DNA of 49,015 nt from Mycolicibacterium pyrenivorans (GCF_025821625.1 NZ_JACKSH010000300.1:886-49900), one strand, 5' to 3'; positions 25,708 to 35,880 are shown, counted from the stretch's first letter. Numbers and translations: made by a program. Notes: generated by a model from the letters alone, not told the origin.

Positions 25708-26369
25708 ACCACGAACTCCACGTCAGCGACCTTCGCATCGTTGCCGACTTTCTGCACCGTGACGCGCATTCGCCATGCTCGGGGTTCCTGTTCGGGCCCA
25801 TCGCCGACCGTGGTCTTCACGCTGACTGCGACCAGCACCTGGGCCGTGTCACGGGAATGCGATTCCAAGCCGGCCTCGGTAATGGTGCCCACCGATTTCG
25901 ACTTTACTTTGTTGACCACGTCGATGAACGGCTGTGACCGCTGGGAGAACTCGTCGTAGAACGTGCCGGTAGCCGAGTCGAGAATGCGCTTGACATCGAC
26001 GTCGGCGTGCTGCCAGTCGATCGTGGTTAGATTCAGTGCGCCTTGCCGTCCGACCTGCACGAATTGCTGACGTTGTTCGGATGCCTGATGCGCTTGGTGG
26101 GTCTGGAAGCCAAGCCAACTGGTCAGTGCTCCCATCGTCACGGCTGCTACCGATCCCATCACAAGCGCCAGTCGCTGCGGCGGCATTCGGTTGCGCCAGG
26201 CGCGAGAGGTGTCCCGCTGGTGTTTGCCGTCGACGACTTCGGGGTCCTCGCTGTCGGCGCCCGCACCGCCAGCGCCCTTGTCGGTGCCGACATCGAGGGT
26301 GTCATCAGGGGCAGGCGAGCACGGTGTGGGATCGTCGCCCGCGGGGTCGTCGGCGGTGTGGATGGTCAC
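25704..26369 (-). CDS. Mce-associated membrane protein (first)
   Basis: 221 residues: acidic N-terminus, membrane segment LVMGSVAAVTMGALTSWLGF, then the outer domain with GRQGALNLTTIDWQHADVD, a conserved Mas-family segment, and DSATGTFYDEFSQRSQPF. GTG 26369 overlaps the mceF stop (GTGA). Together with the next gene it closes the Mce operon, as the mas genes do after mce1F and mce4F. Confidence 0.88.
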   Translation of the reverse strand: MTIHTADDPAGDDPTPCSPAPDDTLDVGTDKGAGGAGADSEDPEVVDGKHQRDTSRAWRNRMPPQRLALVMGSVAAVTMGALTSWLGFQTHQAHQASEQRQQFVQVGRQGALNLTTIDWQHADVDVKRILDSATGTFYDEFSQRSQPFIDVVNKVKSKSVGTITEAGLESHSRDTAQVLVAVSVKTTVGDGPEQEPRAWRMRVTVQKVGNDAKVADVEFVV

Positions 26370-27820
26370 GGATCACCGTCCTTTGGCGGAAGCAGCATGT
26401 CCTGCCAGGTGTGCTGCCCGGCAGCATTCTGGCCCAAATCCGCTTGCCTGTACTGTTTGCCATCAGGTCCGATGTAGCTGCCGGTGCTCGGGTCGTACTC
26501 GGCGACCGCAATCGGGGCGGTCACCGGCACAGGGGGGGGCGGGTCTGGCGGCGGCTGCGGAACCGGCTGACCGGACAGCGTCGCGTTCGGATCACCTTTC
26601 CAGTTGGTGCCCTCATTGAGCGGTACGTAGTTCTCGTCGCTCTCGCACATCTTCACCGTCGGCGCGCGCTTCCCCGGCCGAGTCACACACGGCAGGTTGC
26701 GGGCCCCGCGGACGTTCGTGAGGCCGGACTCCTGCGGGATCCGACAGTACAAGTCACCTGGCGGCTTCGGTGGATAATCCACTTCAGACGGTGCGCGTTG
26801 TTGTTGGGCAGGTAGGTATCCCGTTCTGCACGGCGGCGGCACATTGAGGTTCAGGTTGAACGACAGGAACAGGCCTTTGTAGTCCTGTTTGGTGTTCCGG
26901 TTGGCCAGCGCGGCACCCTGGAGGCCGGCGATCTCGATCGGATACAGGGCGAGGATCTGCTCGAGGTTGGGTTGATAGGTCAGCGCCACCTGCCCGAGGC
27001 TGACGAGATTGGCCAGCAGGATGGGCAGGGTGGGCTGTACCCGTTCGAAGAGCTGACGTACCTGGTCTGCGGCGGGGGGTCCGTTGACCAGTAAGCCCTG
27101 CACCGATTCATCCTGCAGCTGCAGCTGATTGGTGACTTGAGCGAGGTTGCTCGCCCAGGTCTGGATGGAATCGGAGGTTTCGGTTTGGGTGTCGAGGATG
27201 GGTTTGGCGTCGTCGATGAGGGTGGTCAGGGCGGGTAGGTTGTTGCGCGTGTCGATGGCCAGCGTGGTGGCGCCCCGCGTCAGCCGGGCCAGGTCGGGAC
27301 CCAGGCCGCCGAAAGCGATGTAGGACTCGTCGATGACCGTCGTGAGGTTGTCGCGGGGGATCGCCTGAACACCGGTGTTGACCGCGCGTAGCAAGGCGTT
27401 GATGTCGGGGGGCACCGAGGTGCGGTCGGCCGGGATGACGTCGCCGTTCTTCAGCGGCGCACCGTCACCGCTTCGCGGCACGAGGTCGACGAACAACTCG
27501 CCGACCGCGGTCTGGCTGCCCACGTGGGCATCGAGGTCTGCTGGGATCTTGGTGTCCGATTGCAGCGACAGCATGGCGTCGACCCCGGCGTCGCTGAGGC
27601 GGACGTCTGAGACCCGGCCCACCGTTGTGCCCCGGTAGGTGACGTTGGCGTCGCGGTACAGGCTTGCTGCGTCCTGAAGCTTCATGGTGACTTGGTAGCG
27701 GCCGACACCGAAGAGCAGGCTTGGCAGCCGAAGATAGGCGAAGGCCATGCTTCCACCGGCCACCACGGTCACCATGGCGAAGATGGCCAGTTGCAGCCGG
27801 ACTCGTTTGCTCAGGTACAT
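26366..27820 (-). CDS. mceF: Mce-family protein F
   Basis: 484 residues: N-terminal membrane anchor (LAIFAMVTVVAGGSMAFAYL), MlaD/Mce domain (YQVTMKLQDAASLYRDANVTYRG and GRVSDVRLSDAGVDA), a long helical middle and a proline-rich tail (QPVPQPPPDPPPPVPV). Mce A-F subunits form the lipid-carrying conduit of the Mce importer. The ATG shares its A with the mceE stop (TAATG); the frame is open further upstream but that part overlaps mceE and lacks an anchor. Confidence 0.92.
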   Translation of the reverse strand: MYLSKRVRLQLAIFAMVTVVAGGSMAFAYLRLPSLLFGVGRYQVTMKLQDAASLYRDANVTYRGTTVGRVSDVRLSDAGVDAMLSLQSDTKIPADLDAHVGSQTAVGELFVDLVPRSGDGAPLKNGDVIPADRTSVPPDINALLRAVNTGVQAIPRDNLTTVIDESYIAFGGLGPDLARLTRGATTLAIDTRNNLPALTTLIDDAKPILDTQTETSDSIQTWASNLAQVTNQLQLQDESVQGLLVNGPPAADQVRQLFERVQPTLPILLANLVSLGQVALTYQPNLEQILALYPIEIAGLQGAALANRNTKQDYKGLFLSFNLNLNVPPPCRTGYLPAQQQRAPSEVDYPPKPPGDLYCRIPQESGLTNVRGARNLPCVTRPGKRAPTVKMCESDENYVPLNEGTNWKGDPNATLSGQPVPQPPPDPPPPVPVTAPIAVAEYDPSTGSYIGPDGKQYRQADLGQNAAGQHTWQDMLLPPKDGDP

Positions 27821-28959
27821 TACGGTCCTTGATCCAGCCGGTAGGGGACGATCAACGGGTTTCGCGCGGTGTAGGGGCTGGGCAGTTGCCCGATCGTGCG
27901 GCCCCACTGCAATTCCAGTTCGGTGAGGTGCCCTTCGAACCGGGTACCGGTGAACAGCCCCGCGTCGATACGACTCAAAGTCAGGTCCACGATCGTGGTG
28001 ATGTTGGCGTAGTCACCGCGCCACCACTTGGTCAGGTTGTCTTTCACGAACGGAATCGTGGTGAACAGGTTCAGGGACCGGGTCAGCGCCGGGCCGGCGT
28101 TAGCCAGTGATTCCAGTACCGGTCCCATGTCGTTCAGGATCTGGATCAACGACTCTTGGGACTGGTTGACCGTGTCGGCGGCCAGCGCGCTGAATTTGCC
28201 GAGCTGGTCGACCGCCTCCACCAGCTGATCGCGTTCGGCGTTGATAACCGCCAGCGCGTCGGGGATTGTTTCCAGGGCCTTGTCGATGATCGGCTTTTGC
28301 GCCGCGAACTGGGCGACCAGATTGTTGAGGCTGTCTGTGGCCGCGATGATGTCGCCGATTTGACCGTTGACGTTCGCGGTGAAGGTGTCCAATTGTGTAA
28401 GCAGGCTGCGGAAGTCGGCTTCGCGGCCTCCCAGCGCAGACGTGAGGGCGGTGGTGATGTCCTGTACTTGCCCCACTCCGCCACCGTTGAGCAGGAGGGA
28501 TACCGACGCCAGGGTCTGTTCGGTAGACGGGTAAGCCCCAGCTGAGGTCAACGGGATCAGTGAACCGGCCCGGAGTTTTCCCGCGGGACGAACATCGGTG
28601 GGGGGTGCCAACTCGATGTGCAGTGAGCCCAGCAGGCTGGTTTGACCCAACGACACGGTCGAGTTGGCGGGAAGGTCGACGTCGCCGTTGAGTGCGAGTG
28701 TGAGCAGCGCATGCCAGCCTCGACGCTCGATCTTCGTGACGGTGCCCACATTGACGTCGCCCACGCGGACACGTGAGTTCGGCTGAAGGGTTTCGACATC
28801 GGGCATTTCGGCCTGAATCGTGTAGGAGCCCTGCCCCTGGCCTTGCGTCCCGGGCAGCCGAAAGGAGTTCAACCCGCGAAAGCCGCATCCCGACAGCCCG
28901 GCGACGGTCAGCGCGATCATGATCACCGCGGCGGCGCGAGCGAAGCGCTTCCCCGTCAT
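27820..28959 (-). CDS. mceE: Mce-family lipoprotein E
   Basis: 379 residues with a lipoprotein signal: charged MTGKRFARAAAV, hydrophobic core and lipobox LSG-C24, as in LprK and other MceE proteins. The MlaD domain follows (YTIQAEMPDVETLQPNSRVRVGD and GSLHIELAPPTDV). ATG 28959 overlaps the mceD stop (ATGA); the longer open frame to 29154 runs inside mceD and would remove the signal peptide from the N-terminus. Confidence 0.92.
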   Translation of the reverse strand: MTGKRFARAAAVIMIALTVAGLSGCGFRGLNSFRLPGTQGQGQGSYTIQAEMPDVETLQPNSRVRVGDVNVGTVTKIERRGWHALLTLALNGDVDLPANSTVSLGQTSLLGSLHIELAPPTDVRPAGKLRAGSLIPLTSAGAYPSTEQTLASVSLLLNGGGVGQVQDITTALTSALGGREADFRSLLTQLDTFTANVNGQIGDIIAATDSLNNLVAQFAAQKPIIDKALETIPDALAVINAERDQLVEAVDQLGKFSALAADTVNQSQESLIQILNDMGPVLESLANAGPALTRSLNLFTTIPFVKDNLTKWWRGDYANITTIVDLTLSRIDAGLFTGTRFEGHLTELELQWGRTIGQLPSPYTARNPLIVPYRLDQGP

Positions 28960-30302
28960 GAACCGCCCCCGTGCGGAATCATCATGCCGGGCAACCCGGC
29001 GGCCGGATCGGTCTGCCGATTCGACGGGTCCGGCATCGGCACCGGAGCTTCGGCGGGCAGCGTCGGCCCGGTAAGCGGTGGCGGCGCGTCCGGGTCGGCG
29101 CCGGTCGCGGCCGGCAGCGTCGGCTGCGGCGGAACGTAGTCCGGGCGCATCCAATCCTCGCTGTAGGTGACTTCATTCGGTCGAACAGTCGCACCGACGA
29201 AGGGGTTGACCCCGATCGGCGGGAAGTTGTATTGGCGGTTCTTGATGATCGGCGCCAAGTACTGCACACATAATTTCGCCGACTGCTCGTTGTTCAGTCG
29301 CGAGGCGGCCTGCACTGCGCCGCACAAAAAGGTGATCGGATCGGAGAAGTTGGCGACATTAAGAGCTCCGGTGAGCGTGCCCTGGGCGGACTGGTAGAGG
29401 TTGGCGGCGTTAGACAGCGTCGTCGGCGCGATGTGCAGCAGCTGTTCGATGTCGTCGGTGCTGTCTGTCAGCGCCTGTGAAACCGACGTCAACTTGTCCG
29501 AGGTGGCGCCGATCGTGTCGCGGTTTGCGGCGACGAACGCGGTCACCTCGCCCACCACGTCATTGAGGTTTTTCACCGCGTCCCCGACTTCGGTGGGCTC
29601 GTTGGCCAAAAGCCCGGTGACCGACGCAAGGTTCTGATTCAGCTGACGTATCAGGACGGTGCTGTCCTGCAGCGCCGAGACCAGTGTCGACAGGTTTCTG
29701 ACGCTGGTGAAGATGTCCGGGCTGTGATCGGCGAGCGCGGACACCGATTGGGACAGCCTGATGATGGCGTCGCGGATCGCCGGACCCTGACCGCGCAAGT
29801 TGTCGGCGGCGGTGTTCACCAGGGAGCCCAGCGTGCTCACTTCGCCCGGCTCGGTGGGCTGCAGCAAAGCGGTCAGCCGTTCGAGCTGTTGGCGGAATTC
29901 GTCGAACTCCACCGGAACAGCGGTGCGCGCCCGGGGGATGGTCGCGTTGTTCTGCAGCGTCGGGCCACCAGTGTAGCCCGGGGTTAATTGGATGGCGCGG
30001 GACGTGACCAGTGTCGGGGATAAGATCACGGCTTTGGCGTCGGCGGGCACCGGGTATTTCGCGTCGAACCAGAAGGTGATTCTGACCTGTGTGGGTTGCG
30101 GTTCGATGGCCTCGATCCTGCCGACGCGGACGCCCTTGATGCGGACGTCGTCGCCGACGAACACACCGTTGCTGTTGTCGAAGTAGGCGACGACGTGAAC
30201 ACGATCGAGCTCGTGTGCCGCGCGTGTCACCGCAATCGCGCCGCCCACGACGAGGCTGACCAAAATGATTGCCAATCCGAGTTTGGTCCGAGAGTTCGTC
30301 AT
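28956..30302 (-). CDS. mceD: Mce-family protein D
   Basis: 448 residues: anchor LGLAIILVSLVVGGAIAV, MlaD domain (VVAYFDNSNGVFVGDDVRIKG, VGRIEAIEPQPTQVRI), helical barrel region and a proline-rich C-terminus. ATG 30302 overlaps the mceC stop (ATGA). Confidence 0.92.
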   Translation of the reverse strand: MTNSRTKLGLAIILVSLVVGGAIAVTRAAHELDRVHVVAYFDNSNGVFVGDDVRIKGVRVGRIEAIEPQPTQVRITFWFDAKYPVPADAKAVILSPTLVTSRAIQLTPGYTGGPTLQNNATIPRARTAVPVEFDEFRQQLERLTALLQPTEPGEVSTLGSLVNTAADNLRGQGPAIRDAIIRLSQSVSALADHSPDIFTSVRNLSTLVSALQDSTVLIRQLNQNLASVTGLLANEPTEVGDAVKNLNDVVGEVTAFVAANRDTIGATSDKLTSVSQALTDSTDDIEQLLHIAPTTLSNAANLYQSAQGTLTGALNVANFSDPITFLCGAVQAASRLNNEQSAKLCVQYLAPIIKNRQYNFPPIGVNPFVGATVRPNEVTYSEDWMRPDYVPPQPTLPAATGADPDAPPPLTGPTLPAEAPVPMPDPSNRQTDPAAGLPGMMIPHGGGS

Positions 30303-31627
30303 CGTCTGCCTTGGGGGATCGAGGAATCTGTTGGTCCCGGCGCGACTTCGTCGGGCGCCGGCACGACGACCGGGCTTGGGGTCGGCGGCTGCGGGGCCTG
30401 CTGATCGGGTGGTGGCGGTGCCGGCGGACCTGGTGGGGGACCACCTGGCGGAGGGGCCGGTACCGATTCGCGATACGGGTAGCGGGGATCACCCGGGTTT
30501 CCGGTGATCGCGTCGGGCAGAGTCAGTTTGGGGTCGCCCCCTTGGCCGGTCCTCGGATACGGAATCGGCAGCGCCGGGGTGCCGGGCTGGCCCACCTGAG
30601 GGTCGGTGCGCTCAGAAGGTAAGAGCACGTTGGGATCCAGACCGAGATCGGAGAACGCCGCATCGACGAACGGTTGGATGAACTGTCCGGGCACGAGGTT
30701 GGCGAGGTAGGCGTTGAAGAAGGGGCCGGCTGCAATAGTCTCGCCGAACTGCATCGCGTAGGCGGCCAGACCCTTGATGGATTCTTGGATCTGAGCTTTC
30801 CGGTTGTCGAGGATCGCGAGAACCCCGTTTAGTTTCTCGAGGGCGGGTTTGAGTGTTGTCTTGTTCTCGGCGATGAAGCCCGCGAGTTGGCGACTTACCG
30901 CGGAGATGCTGGTCGAGATCTCGTCGAGCGCTGCGCTTTGGGTGCGCAGCTGCGCCAACACCGCGTTGGTGTCGGAGATCAGCCGCACGATGTCGTTGCT
31001 GCGTTCGCCCAGGACGGTCGTCGCCTTGGCGGCATGGGCCAGTAAGTCGCGCAGCTGGGCGTCGCGCTGGTTGAGGGTTTCCGAGAAGCGGGCGATCCCG
31101 GCGACGGCGAACCGCAGATCGTCGGGGGTGTCTTGGAGGGTCTGGGACAGCACTGCCAGCGAGGCGGACAGCTGGCCGGTGTCGAGTCCGCTGATGGTGG
31201 TCGTGAGGTCTCCGATAGCGTCCGGCAACTGATACGGCGAAGTGGTCCGCTCAACGGGGATGGTGCCCGCAAGCGTCCCGGCGCCGCGGGTCGTGAGGTC
31301 GAGGACCTTATTGCCCAGCACACTGGTCGTCTTGATCGACGCCTCGGTACGGTCGCCCAGCCGGATGCCGTCGGCTACCGTGAACGTGACCAGTACCCAC
31401 TGCCCGTCGAGGGTGATGCTCTGCACTTGGCCGGCGGGAGCCCCCGACACCCGCACCGGGGCGCCGGTGGTCAGTCCGCCGGCCTCGTCGAAATACGCCG
31501 AATAGCTCTTGCCGGAGGAAACGAACGGCAGCTTGTTGTAGTTGAGCGCACCAGCGACGATAGCCGCGGTGAGAAGGACACCGATGGCGCCGATGACAAT
31601 GACGTTGCGCTCGCTGAAGGTCTTCAT
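30299..31627 (-). CDS. mceC: Mce-family protein C
   Basis: 442 residues: MKTFSERNVIVIGAIGVLL anchor, MlaD domain (YSAYFDEAGGLTTGAPVRVSG, AGQVQSITLDGQ), alpha-helical region, and a strongly proline-rich tail (PPPGGPPPGPPAPPPP). ATG 31627 overlaps the mceB stop (ATGA); the GTG 12 nt earlier is in the same frame but less likely. Confidence 0.92.
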   Translation of the reverse strand: MKTFSERNVIVIGAIGVLLTAAIVAGALNYNKLPFVSSGKSYSAYFDEAGGLTTGAPVRVSGAPAGQVQSITLDGQWVLVTFTVADGIRLGDRTEASIKTTSVLGNKVLDLTTRGAGTLAGTIPVERTTSPYQLPDAIGDLTTTISGLDTGQLSASLAVLSQTLQDTPDDLRFAVAGIARFSETLNQRDAQLRDLLAHAAKATTVLGERSNDIVRLISDTNAVLAQLRTQSAALDEISTSISAVSRQLAGFIAENKTTLKPALEKLNGVLAILDNRKAQIQESIKGLAAYAMQFGETIAAGPFFNAYLANLVPGQFIQPFVDAAFSDLGLDPNVLLPSERTDPQVGQPGTPALPIPYPRTGQGGDPKLTLPDAITGNPGDPRYPYRESVPAPPPGGPPPGPPAPPPPDQQAPQPPTPSPVVVPAPDEVAPGPTDSSIPQGRR

Positions 31628-32652
31628 TGGGGCGTGCACCTACCGCTGGATTGTTCGACCAGTTTGATGTACACCGGCTGCCCACCCTTCCCATTGACTT
31701 TCAGCAGCAGATCGCACAGGTAGAAGGTGAAGTAGTTGCCGTAGAGACCTTGCCGGAGCATTACCCGATATGTGTCGGGCAGGGTGTTCAGGAGGTTGTC
31801 GAAATAGTCGCGATCGGCGAGCACAGCGGTCGCGGTGCGATCGGTTTCATGGACCGCTTTCTGCAGCGGTGGTCGTGCTTGGGCGAGAAGGTCGGCGATC
31901 GAGCGGGCGGCCTCGTTGGCGTAGGCCACTCCGTTGCTAATGTCCTGTTTACGGGCTTGAAGTCCGTGCACGAGCTGCGACAGTGAGTCGATGGCCTTGC
32001 CGAACTGGTCGCTGTGCCCGGCCAGCGATCCCAACACCACGTTCAAGTTGACGATGGTTTGCCCGATGAGCTCGTCCCGGTCGGCCAGGGTGTTCGTTAG
32101 CGCTGCGGTCTGAGCCAGTATGGAACCGATCGTGGCGCCTTGCCCCTGAAAGGCTGCGATGAGCTGGCTGGTGAGGGTGTTGACTTGGGTGGGGTCTAGC
32201 GCGTTCAGCAGAGGCCGGAAGCCCCCGATCACGGCGTCGAGATCCAGTGCCGGCGCGGTGCGGTCCAACGGGATTGCGTCGCCGGGCCGCAGTTTCGTGG
32301 TTCCGCCCGCGCCTTCCTCGATCGCCAGGTAACGGTCGCCGATCAGGTTGTCGTATTTGATGACAGCGCGGCTGCCGTCGGTGAGTACCACCGAGTCGTC
32401 GGCCCCGAACTCGACCGCCACGGTGGAATCATCCCGGACAGTGAGGGTTCTGACCTTGCCGACCTCGACACCGGCGATGCGGACAAAGTCGCCGCTCGTC
32501 AGTCCGCTGACATTCGCGAACACAGCGGTGTAGCGCTGTTCGCGCTCGAAGCGCAGCTGCGCGAAGACGGCGATGAGGGCGAAGGCACCCAGAGCGCACA
32601 CGACCACGAAGATTCCGAGGCGCCACAAGACGGCCGATATCTTATTGGTCAC
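31624..32652 (-). CDS. mceB: Mce-family protein B
   Basis: 342 residues: anchor LGIFVVVCALGAFALIAVF, MlaD domain (YTAVFANVSGLTSGDFVRIAG, VGKVRTLTVRDDS) and a helical C-terminal half without the proline tail, usual for MceB. GTG 32652 with GGAGGGG about 9 nt upstream; 57 nt separate it from mceA, the largest gap in the operon. Confidence 0.92.
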   Translation of the reverse strand: MTNKISAVLWRLGIFVVVCALGAFALIAVFAQLRFEREQRYTAVFANVSGLTSGDFVRIAGVEVGKVRTLTVRDDSTVAVEFGADDSVVLTDGSRAVIKYDNLIGDRYLAIEEGAGGTTKLRPGDAIPLDRTAPALDLDAVIGGFRPLLNALDPTQVNTLTSQLIAAFQGQGATIGSILAQTAALTNTLADRDELIGQTIVNLNVVLGSLAGHSDQFGKAIDSLSQLVHGLQARKQDISNGVAYANEAARSIADLLAQARPPLQKAVHETDRTATAVLADRDYFDNLLNTLPDTYRVMLRQGLYGNYFTFYLCDLLLKVNGKGGQPVYIKLVEQSSGRCTPQ

Positions 32653-32709
32653 GGCGATGCTCCCCTCCGACGTTTACAGGTATTTTTCGACGATCTGCGC
32701 GGCCGGCGG

Positions 32710-34065
32710 TCACGGTGTGGGTCCTGCGGAGGGCGGTGGCGGGACCGGGACACCGGGATAGAGGGGCGTTCCGTCGGGGCCGTACTGGGGAGCGCCGTAG
32801 GGCGGTGCACCGGGGTAGGGCATCGGTCCGGGTGCTGGGCCGCCCGGGTAACGGATGCTCGGCGGTTCGGGGACCGCCCGAGTCACCGGGAAATAGTTGG
32901 CGTACCCGGGGAAGCCGATGCCGGGATTGGGTCGCCAATCTAGTCCGGTGCCGAACCCGGTATTGGCGATCAGCTGGCGCACCGGGAAGTTCTGGGCGAC
33001 GTCGGGCAGCGAGCCGCAGCTGGGCTTACCACCTTCCCCGCCCTTGGCGGCGTTGATGGGCCGATGGTCCGGATAACGGTATGGATCGTCTCCCAGCAGC
33101 AGCGCAGCGTCCATGATGAGAGACTTGCCGTTTCCGCCGAGCATGTCGGCATAGCCGGTGTCGAGTGTGGTCTTGGCGCCAACAAACAAGCAGGTGAGCA
33201 TAGGGTTGTACTTCATCAGCAAGTTCGTTGTGGGTTCCAGCAGGTTGACCGCTTTCACCAGGTTGTCTTTGCTGGCGCCTAGCAGGTCGATTCCGCTGCG
33301 GGATAGCCCCACCACGTTGAGCAGCAGCGTGTCGAGTTGCTGTGCATGCGTGGTGACCGTCGCGCTGGTGGTGGTCGCCGCGGCTACGGTGTCGATGATG
33401 TCCTTGGCTGCCGCACTGTAGGTGTCGCTGACACCTTTGAGCGCGCGGAAGTCCTCGCGCACAGTGTCGGTGCGTGGATTCAGCTCAAGTAGAACTTGAT
33501 TGCTCGCGGTGATCGCTTCACCGATCCTGTCGCCTTGTCCTCGCACCCCTTCGGCGAGCGCGCTAAGTACGGCGTTGAGCTTGAGCGGGTCGATCGTCTT
33601 GATCAGCTGCACCACATTTTGGAACACGGTGTTGACCTCGGTGGCGGTGTTCTGTGATGTCAATACTGCTCCCGCGGACAGCCGCTGCGGGCTGGGGTCG
33701 GGTGGGTAGACAAGGTCGACGTACTTCGCCCCGAACAAGGATATGGATTGGATGCGTGCCTCGACGTTGGCCGGGATGTGTCGGATCTGGTCGGGGTCGA
33801 TGGCCAGCTGGATGCGCGGGGCATCCCCGCCGGTGACCGCGCTGACGCGGCCGATCTGCACCCCGCGCATCTTGACCCGCGAGTTGGGCTCCAGCATCAG
33901 ACCCGAGCGGTCCGCTGTCAGGGTCACCGGCACGGTCGGGGTGAACGTCCTGTTGAACATGGCCAGACTCAGCACCACCGCCGCCACGATGCCCGTGACC
34001 AGCAACATCGCCCACCACCCGGGGGAGATCCGCCGAGCACCCGTACCGTCAGCCATGCGCCTCAC
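32710..34065 (-). CDS. mceA: Mce-family protein A
   Basis: About 450 residues: anchor WAMLLVTGIVAAVVLSLAMF, MlaD domain (VPVTLTADRSGLMLEPNSRVK, IGRVSAVTGGDAPRI), a long helical region and a Pro/Gly/Tyr-rich tail. It is the Mce subunit encoded next to the permeases. GTG 34065 overlaps the yrbEB stop (GTGA); ATG 34056, three codons on, is an equal candidate with GTGAGG just ahead. Confidence 0.92.
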   Translation of the reverse strand: MRRMADGTGARRISPGWWAMLLVTGIVAAVVLSLAMFNRTFTPTVPVTLTADRSGLMLEPNSRVKMRGVQIGRVSAVTGGDAPRIQLAIDPDQIRHIPANVEARIQSISLFGAKYVDLVYPPDPSPQRLSAGAVLTSQNTATEVNTVFQNVVQLIKTIDPLKLNAVLSALAEGVRGQGDRIGEAITASNQVLLELNPRTDTVREDFRALKGVSDTYSAAAKDIIDTVAAATTTSATVTTHAQQLDTLLLNVVGLSRSGIDLLGASKDNLVKAVNLLEPTTNLLMKYNPMLTCLFVGAKTTLDTGYADMLGGNGKSLIMDAALLLGDDPYRYPDHRPINAAKGGEGGKPSCGSLPDVAQNFPVRQLIANTGFGTGLDWRPNPGIGFPGYANYFPVTRAVPEPPSIRYPGGPAPGPMPYPGAPPYGAPQYGPDGTPLYPGVPVPPPPSAGPTP

Positions 34066-34919
34066 CCCGCGTAGTTGAAGGTGCCGGTCTGGCCGTAGAG
34101 AGCCAGAGTGACCAAGAGAATCACCATCTGCGAGGCGATCAGCGACGTCCGGGTCGCGCGCCCGACCGCCTCACCCACACCGGCGGGACCGCCAGTGGCG
34201 TTGAGTCCGTAGTACGTGTGGATCAGCATGATCACCAGCGCTGCGGCGACCGTGACGGCGAAGGAGAAGAACACGGCTTGCGGATTGAGAAAGGTGTCGA
34301 AGTAATGGTCGAACACTCCGGACCCCTGCCCATAGAACGCGGTGGTGATGACCCGCACCGAGAAGAACGACATCAACAAGGCCACGCAGTACAGCGGGAC
34401 GACCACGATCACGCCCGCGAGCAGACGAGTTGAGGCTAGGTAGGCGATCGGCCGGATGCCCATCACCGCTAGCGCGTCGATTTCCTCGTTGATTTTCATC
34501 GCACCGAGCTGCGCGGTGGTACCAGCACCGATCGTGGCGGCGAACGCGAAGGCGGAGCTGGCCGGGGTGGCCAACCGAACGTTGACGTACGCCGACGTGA
34601 AGCCGGCCAGCGCTTCCACGCCGACTTGCGACATCTGGTTGTAGGCCTGACTCGCCAGAGCGGCGCTGGTCGACAAGTTCAGGAAGGCGACGACAGCGAC
34701 TGTGCCACCCACCACCGCCAAGGATCCTGCGCCGAGACCAATCGCGGCGATCTGGCGTAGCACCTCGGCACGGTAGGTCGTGGCCGCCTGCACGGTCGAG
34801 CTGATCGATTGACCGTAGAAGCGGGCCTGATCGCCGAGATCTCTCCAATTGGCCCTCCACTGGCTCAAAGAGCGGGCGGTCCCGGGAAACCGCTGCCGGA
34901 AGACAACGCCGGCGCTCAT
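34062..34919 (-). CDS. yrbEB: YrbE-family (MlaE-type) ABC permease B of the Mce system
   Basis: 285 residues with about five membrane segments and the MlaE signature GAMKINEEIDALAVMGIRPIAYLASTR, where the permease meets its ATPase. Both YrbE permeases sit in the inner membrane and drive Mce import with an MceG-type ATPase; no such ATPase gene is in the window, and mycobacteria usually supply it from elsewhere. ATG overlaps the yrbEA stop (ATGA). Confidence 0.93.
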   Translation of the reverse strand: MSAGVVFRQRFPGTARSLSQWRANWRDLGDQARFYGQSISSTVQAATTYRAEVLRQIAAIGLGAGSLAVVGGTVAVVAFLNLSTSAALASQAYNQMSQVGVEALAGFTSAYVNVRLATPASSAFAFAATIGAGTTAQLGAMKINEEIDALAVMGIRPIAYLASTRLLAGVIVVVPLYCVALLMSFFSVRVITTAFYGQGSGVFDHYFDTFLNPQAVFFSFAVTVAAALVIMLIHTYYGLNATGGPAGVGEAVGRATRTSLIASQMVILLVTLALYGQTGTFNYAG

Positions 34920-35725
34920 TTCGTGACCTCGAACCCGACCGCAGTGACGATGGCATTGACGACGAAGAGCAACAAGAACGCAATGACAACGGTTTCGCTG
35001 ACCGCGTTACCCACTCCGGCCGCACCTTTTTGCACTCGCAAGCCTTGGTAGCAGGCGATCAGACCCGCCACGAAACCGAACAGCGTGGCTTTGACGAGAG
35101 ACACGAGGACATCGCCGAGACCGGTGATCAGCGTCATGCTGGCGACGAATGACCCGGGCGTTACATGCTGGAAGTACACCGAAAATAAGAAAGCGCCTAG
35201 GAGCCCAGTAACGGTCACGACAGATGACAGGAGCACCGCGACCAACGTCGTGGCCAGCACTCTAGGGACGACAAGGGAATGGATCGGGTCAAGGCCGAGG
35301 ACCCGCATTGCATCGACTTCCTCGCGGATCGTGCGCGACCCGAGATCGGCGCACATCGCCGAAGCGCCGGCCCCTGCGACGACGAGGACAGTCACGAAGG
35401 GGCCGATCTGGTTGACCGCGCCCAATGCTGCGCCGGTTCCTGAGAAGTCTGCGGCGCCGAATTCGCCGAGCAACGTGTTGAAGGTGAATGACGTGAGGAC
35501 AACGAGGGGAATCGACAACGTCAGCGCTGGGACCATGGAAACCCGCGCCACGAACCATGTCTGGAGGAGGAACTCGCGCCATTGGAAGGGTGGTTTGAAC
35601 ATCGCGACGAACATGTCCAGCGTCATCGCGTAGAGCCCGCCAATGATGCTGAGTGGTTTCAGAGCTTTGACGTCAGCCGCTGTCGGGAGGTTCTCAACCT
35701 TGCTACGGAGCGAAAAGCCCTTCAC
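34916..35725 (-). CDS. yrbEA: YrbE-family (MlaE-type) ABC permease A of the Mce system
   Basis: 269 residues with the same fold and signature (REEVDAMRVLGLDPIHSLVVPRVLA) as its partner. The GTG start (35725) opens the ten-gene overlapped Mce run. It follows the PcaG-like gene by 155 nt in which no clear promoter is seen, so the Mce genes may be transcribed with the dioxygenase-SCP2 genes upstream. No close assignment to Mce1-Mce8 classes can be made by eye. Confidence 0.93.
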   Translation of the reverse strand: MKGFSLRSKVENLPTAADVKALKPLSIIGGLYAMTLDMFVAMFKPPFQWREFLLQTWFVARVSMVPALTLSIPLVVLTSFTFNTLLGEFGAADFSGTGAALGAVNQIGPFVTVLVVAGAGASAMCADLGSRTIREEVDAMRVLGLDPIHSLVVPRVLATTLVAVLLSSVVTVTGLLGAFLFSVYFQHVTPGSFVASMTLITGLGDVLVSLVKATLFGFVAGLIACYQGLRVQKGAAGVGNAVSETVVIAFLLLFVVNAIVTAVGFEVTK

Positions 35726-35880
35726 TCAGAAGCCCCCATAAGGTTGCTGAGGTGCGCGTCTGGGACCGGAATCTCCCTCACCGCGGCTAGGCCTGCCCCA
35801 ACAGCACGGCCGAAATGCGTCGATGACAGCAGGCATGGTGAGGCCGGACCGCCCCCGATCGCCTGAAGCCGGCAACACGG

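Noticed and set aside
26036..26815. 259-codon plus-strand open frame
   Set aside because: Antisense to mceF and the first Mce-associated gene, arginine-rich and without motifs.
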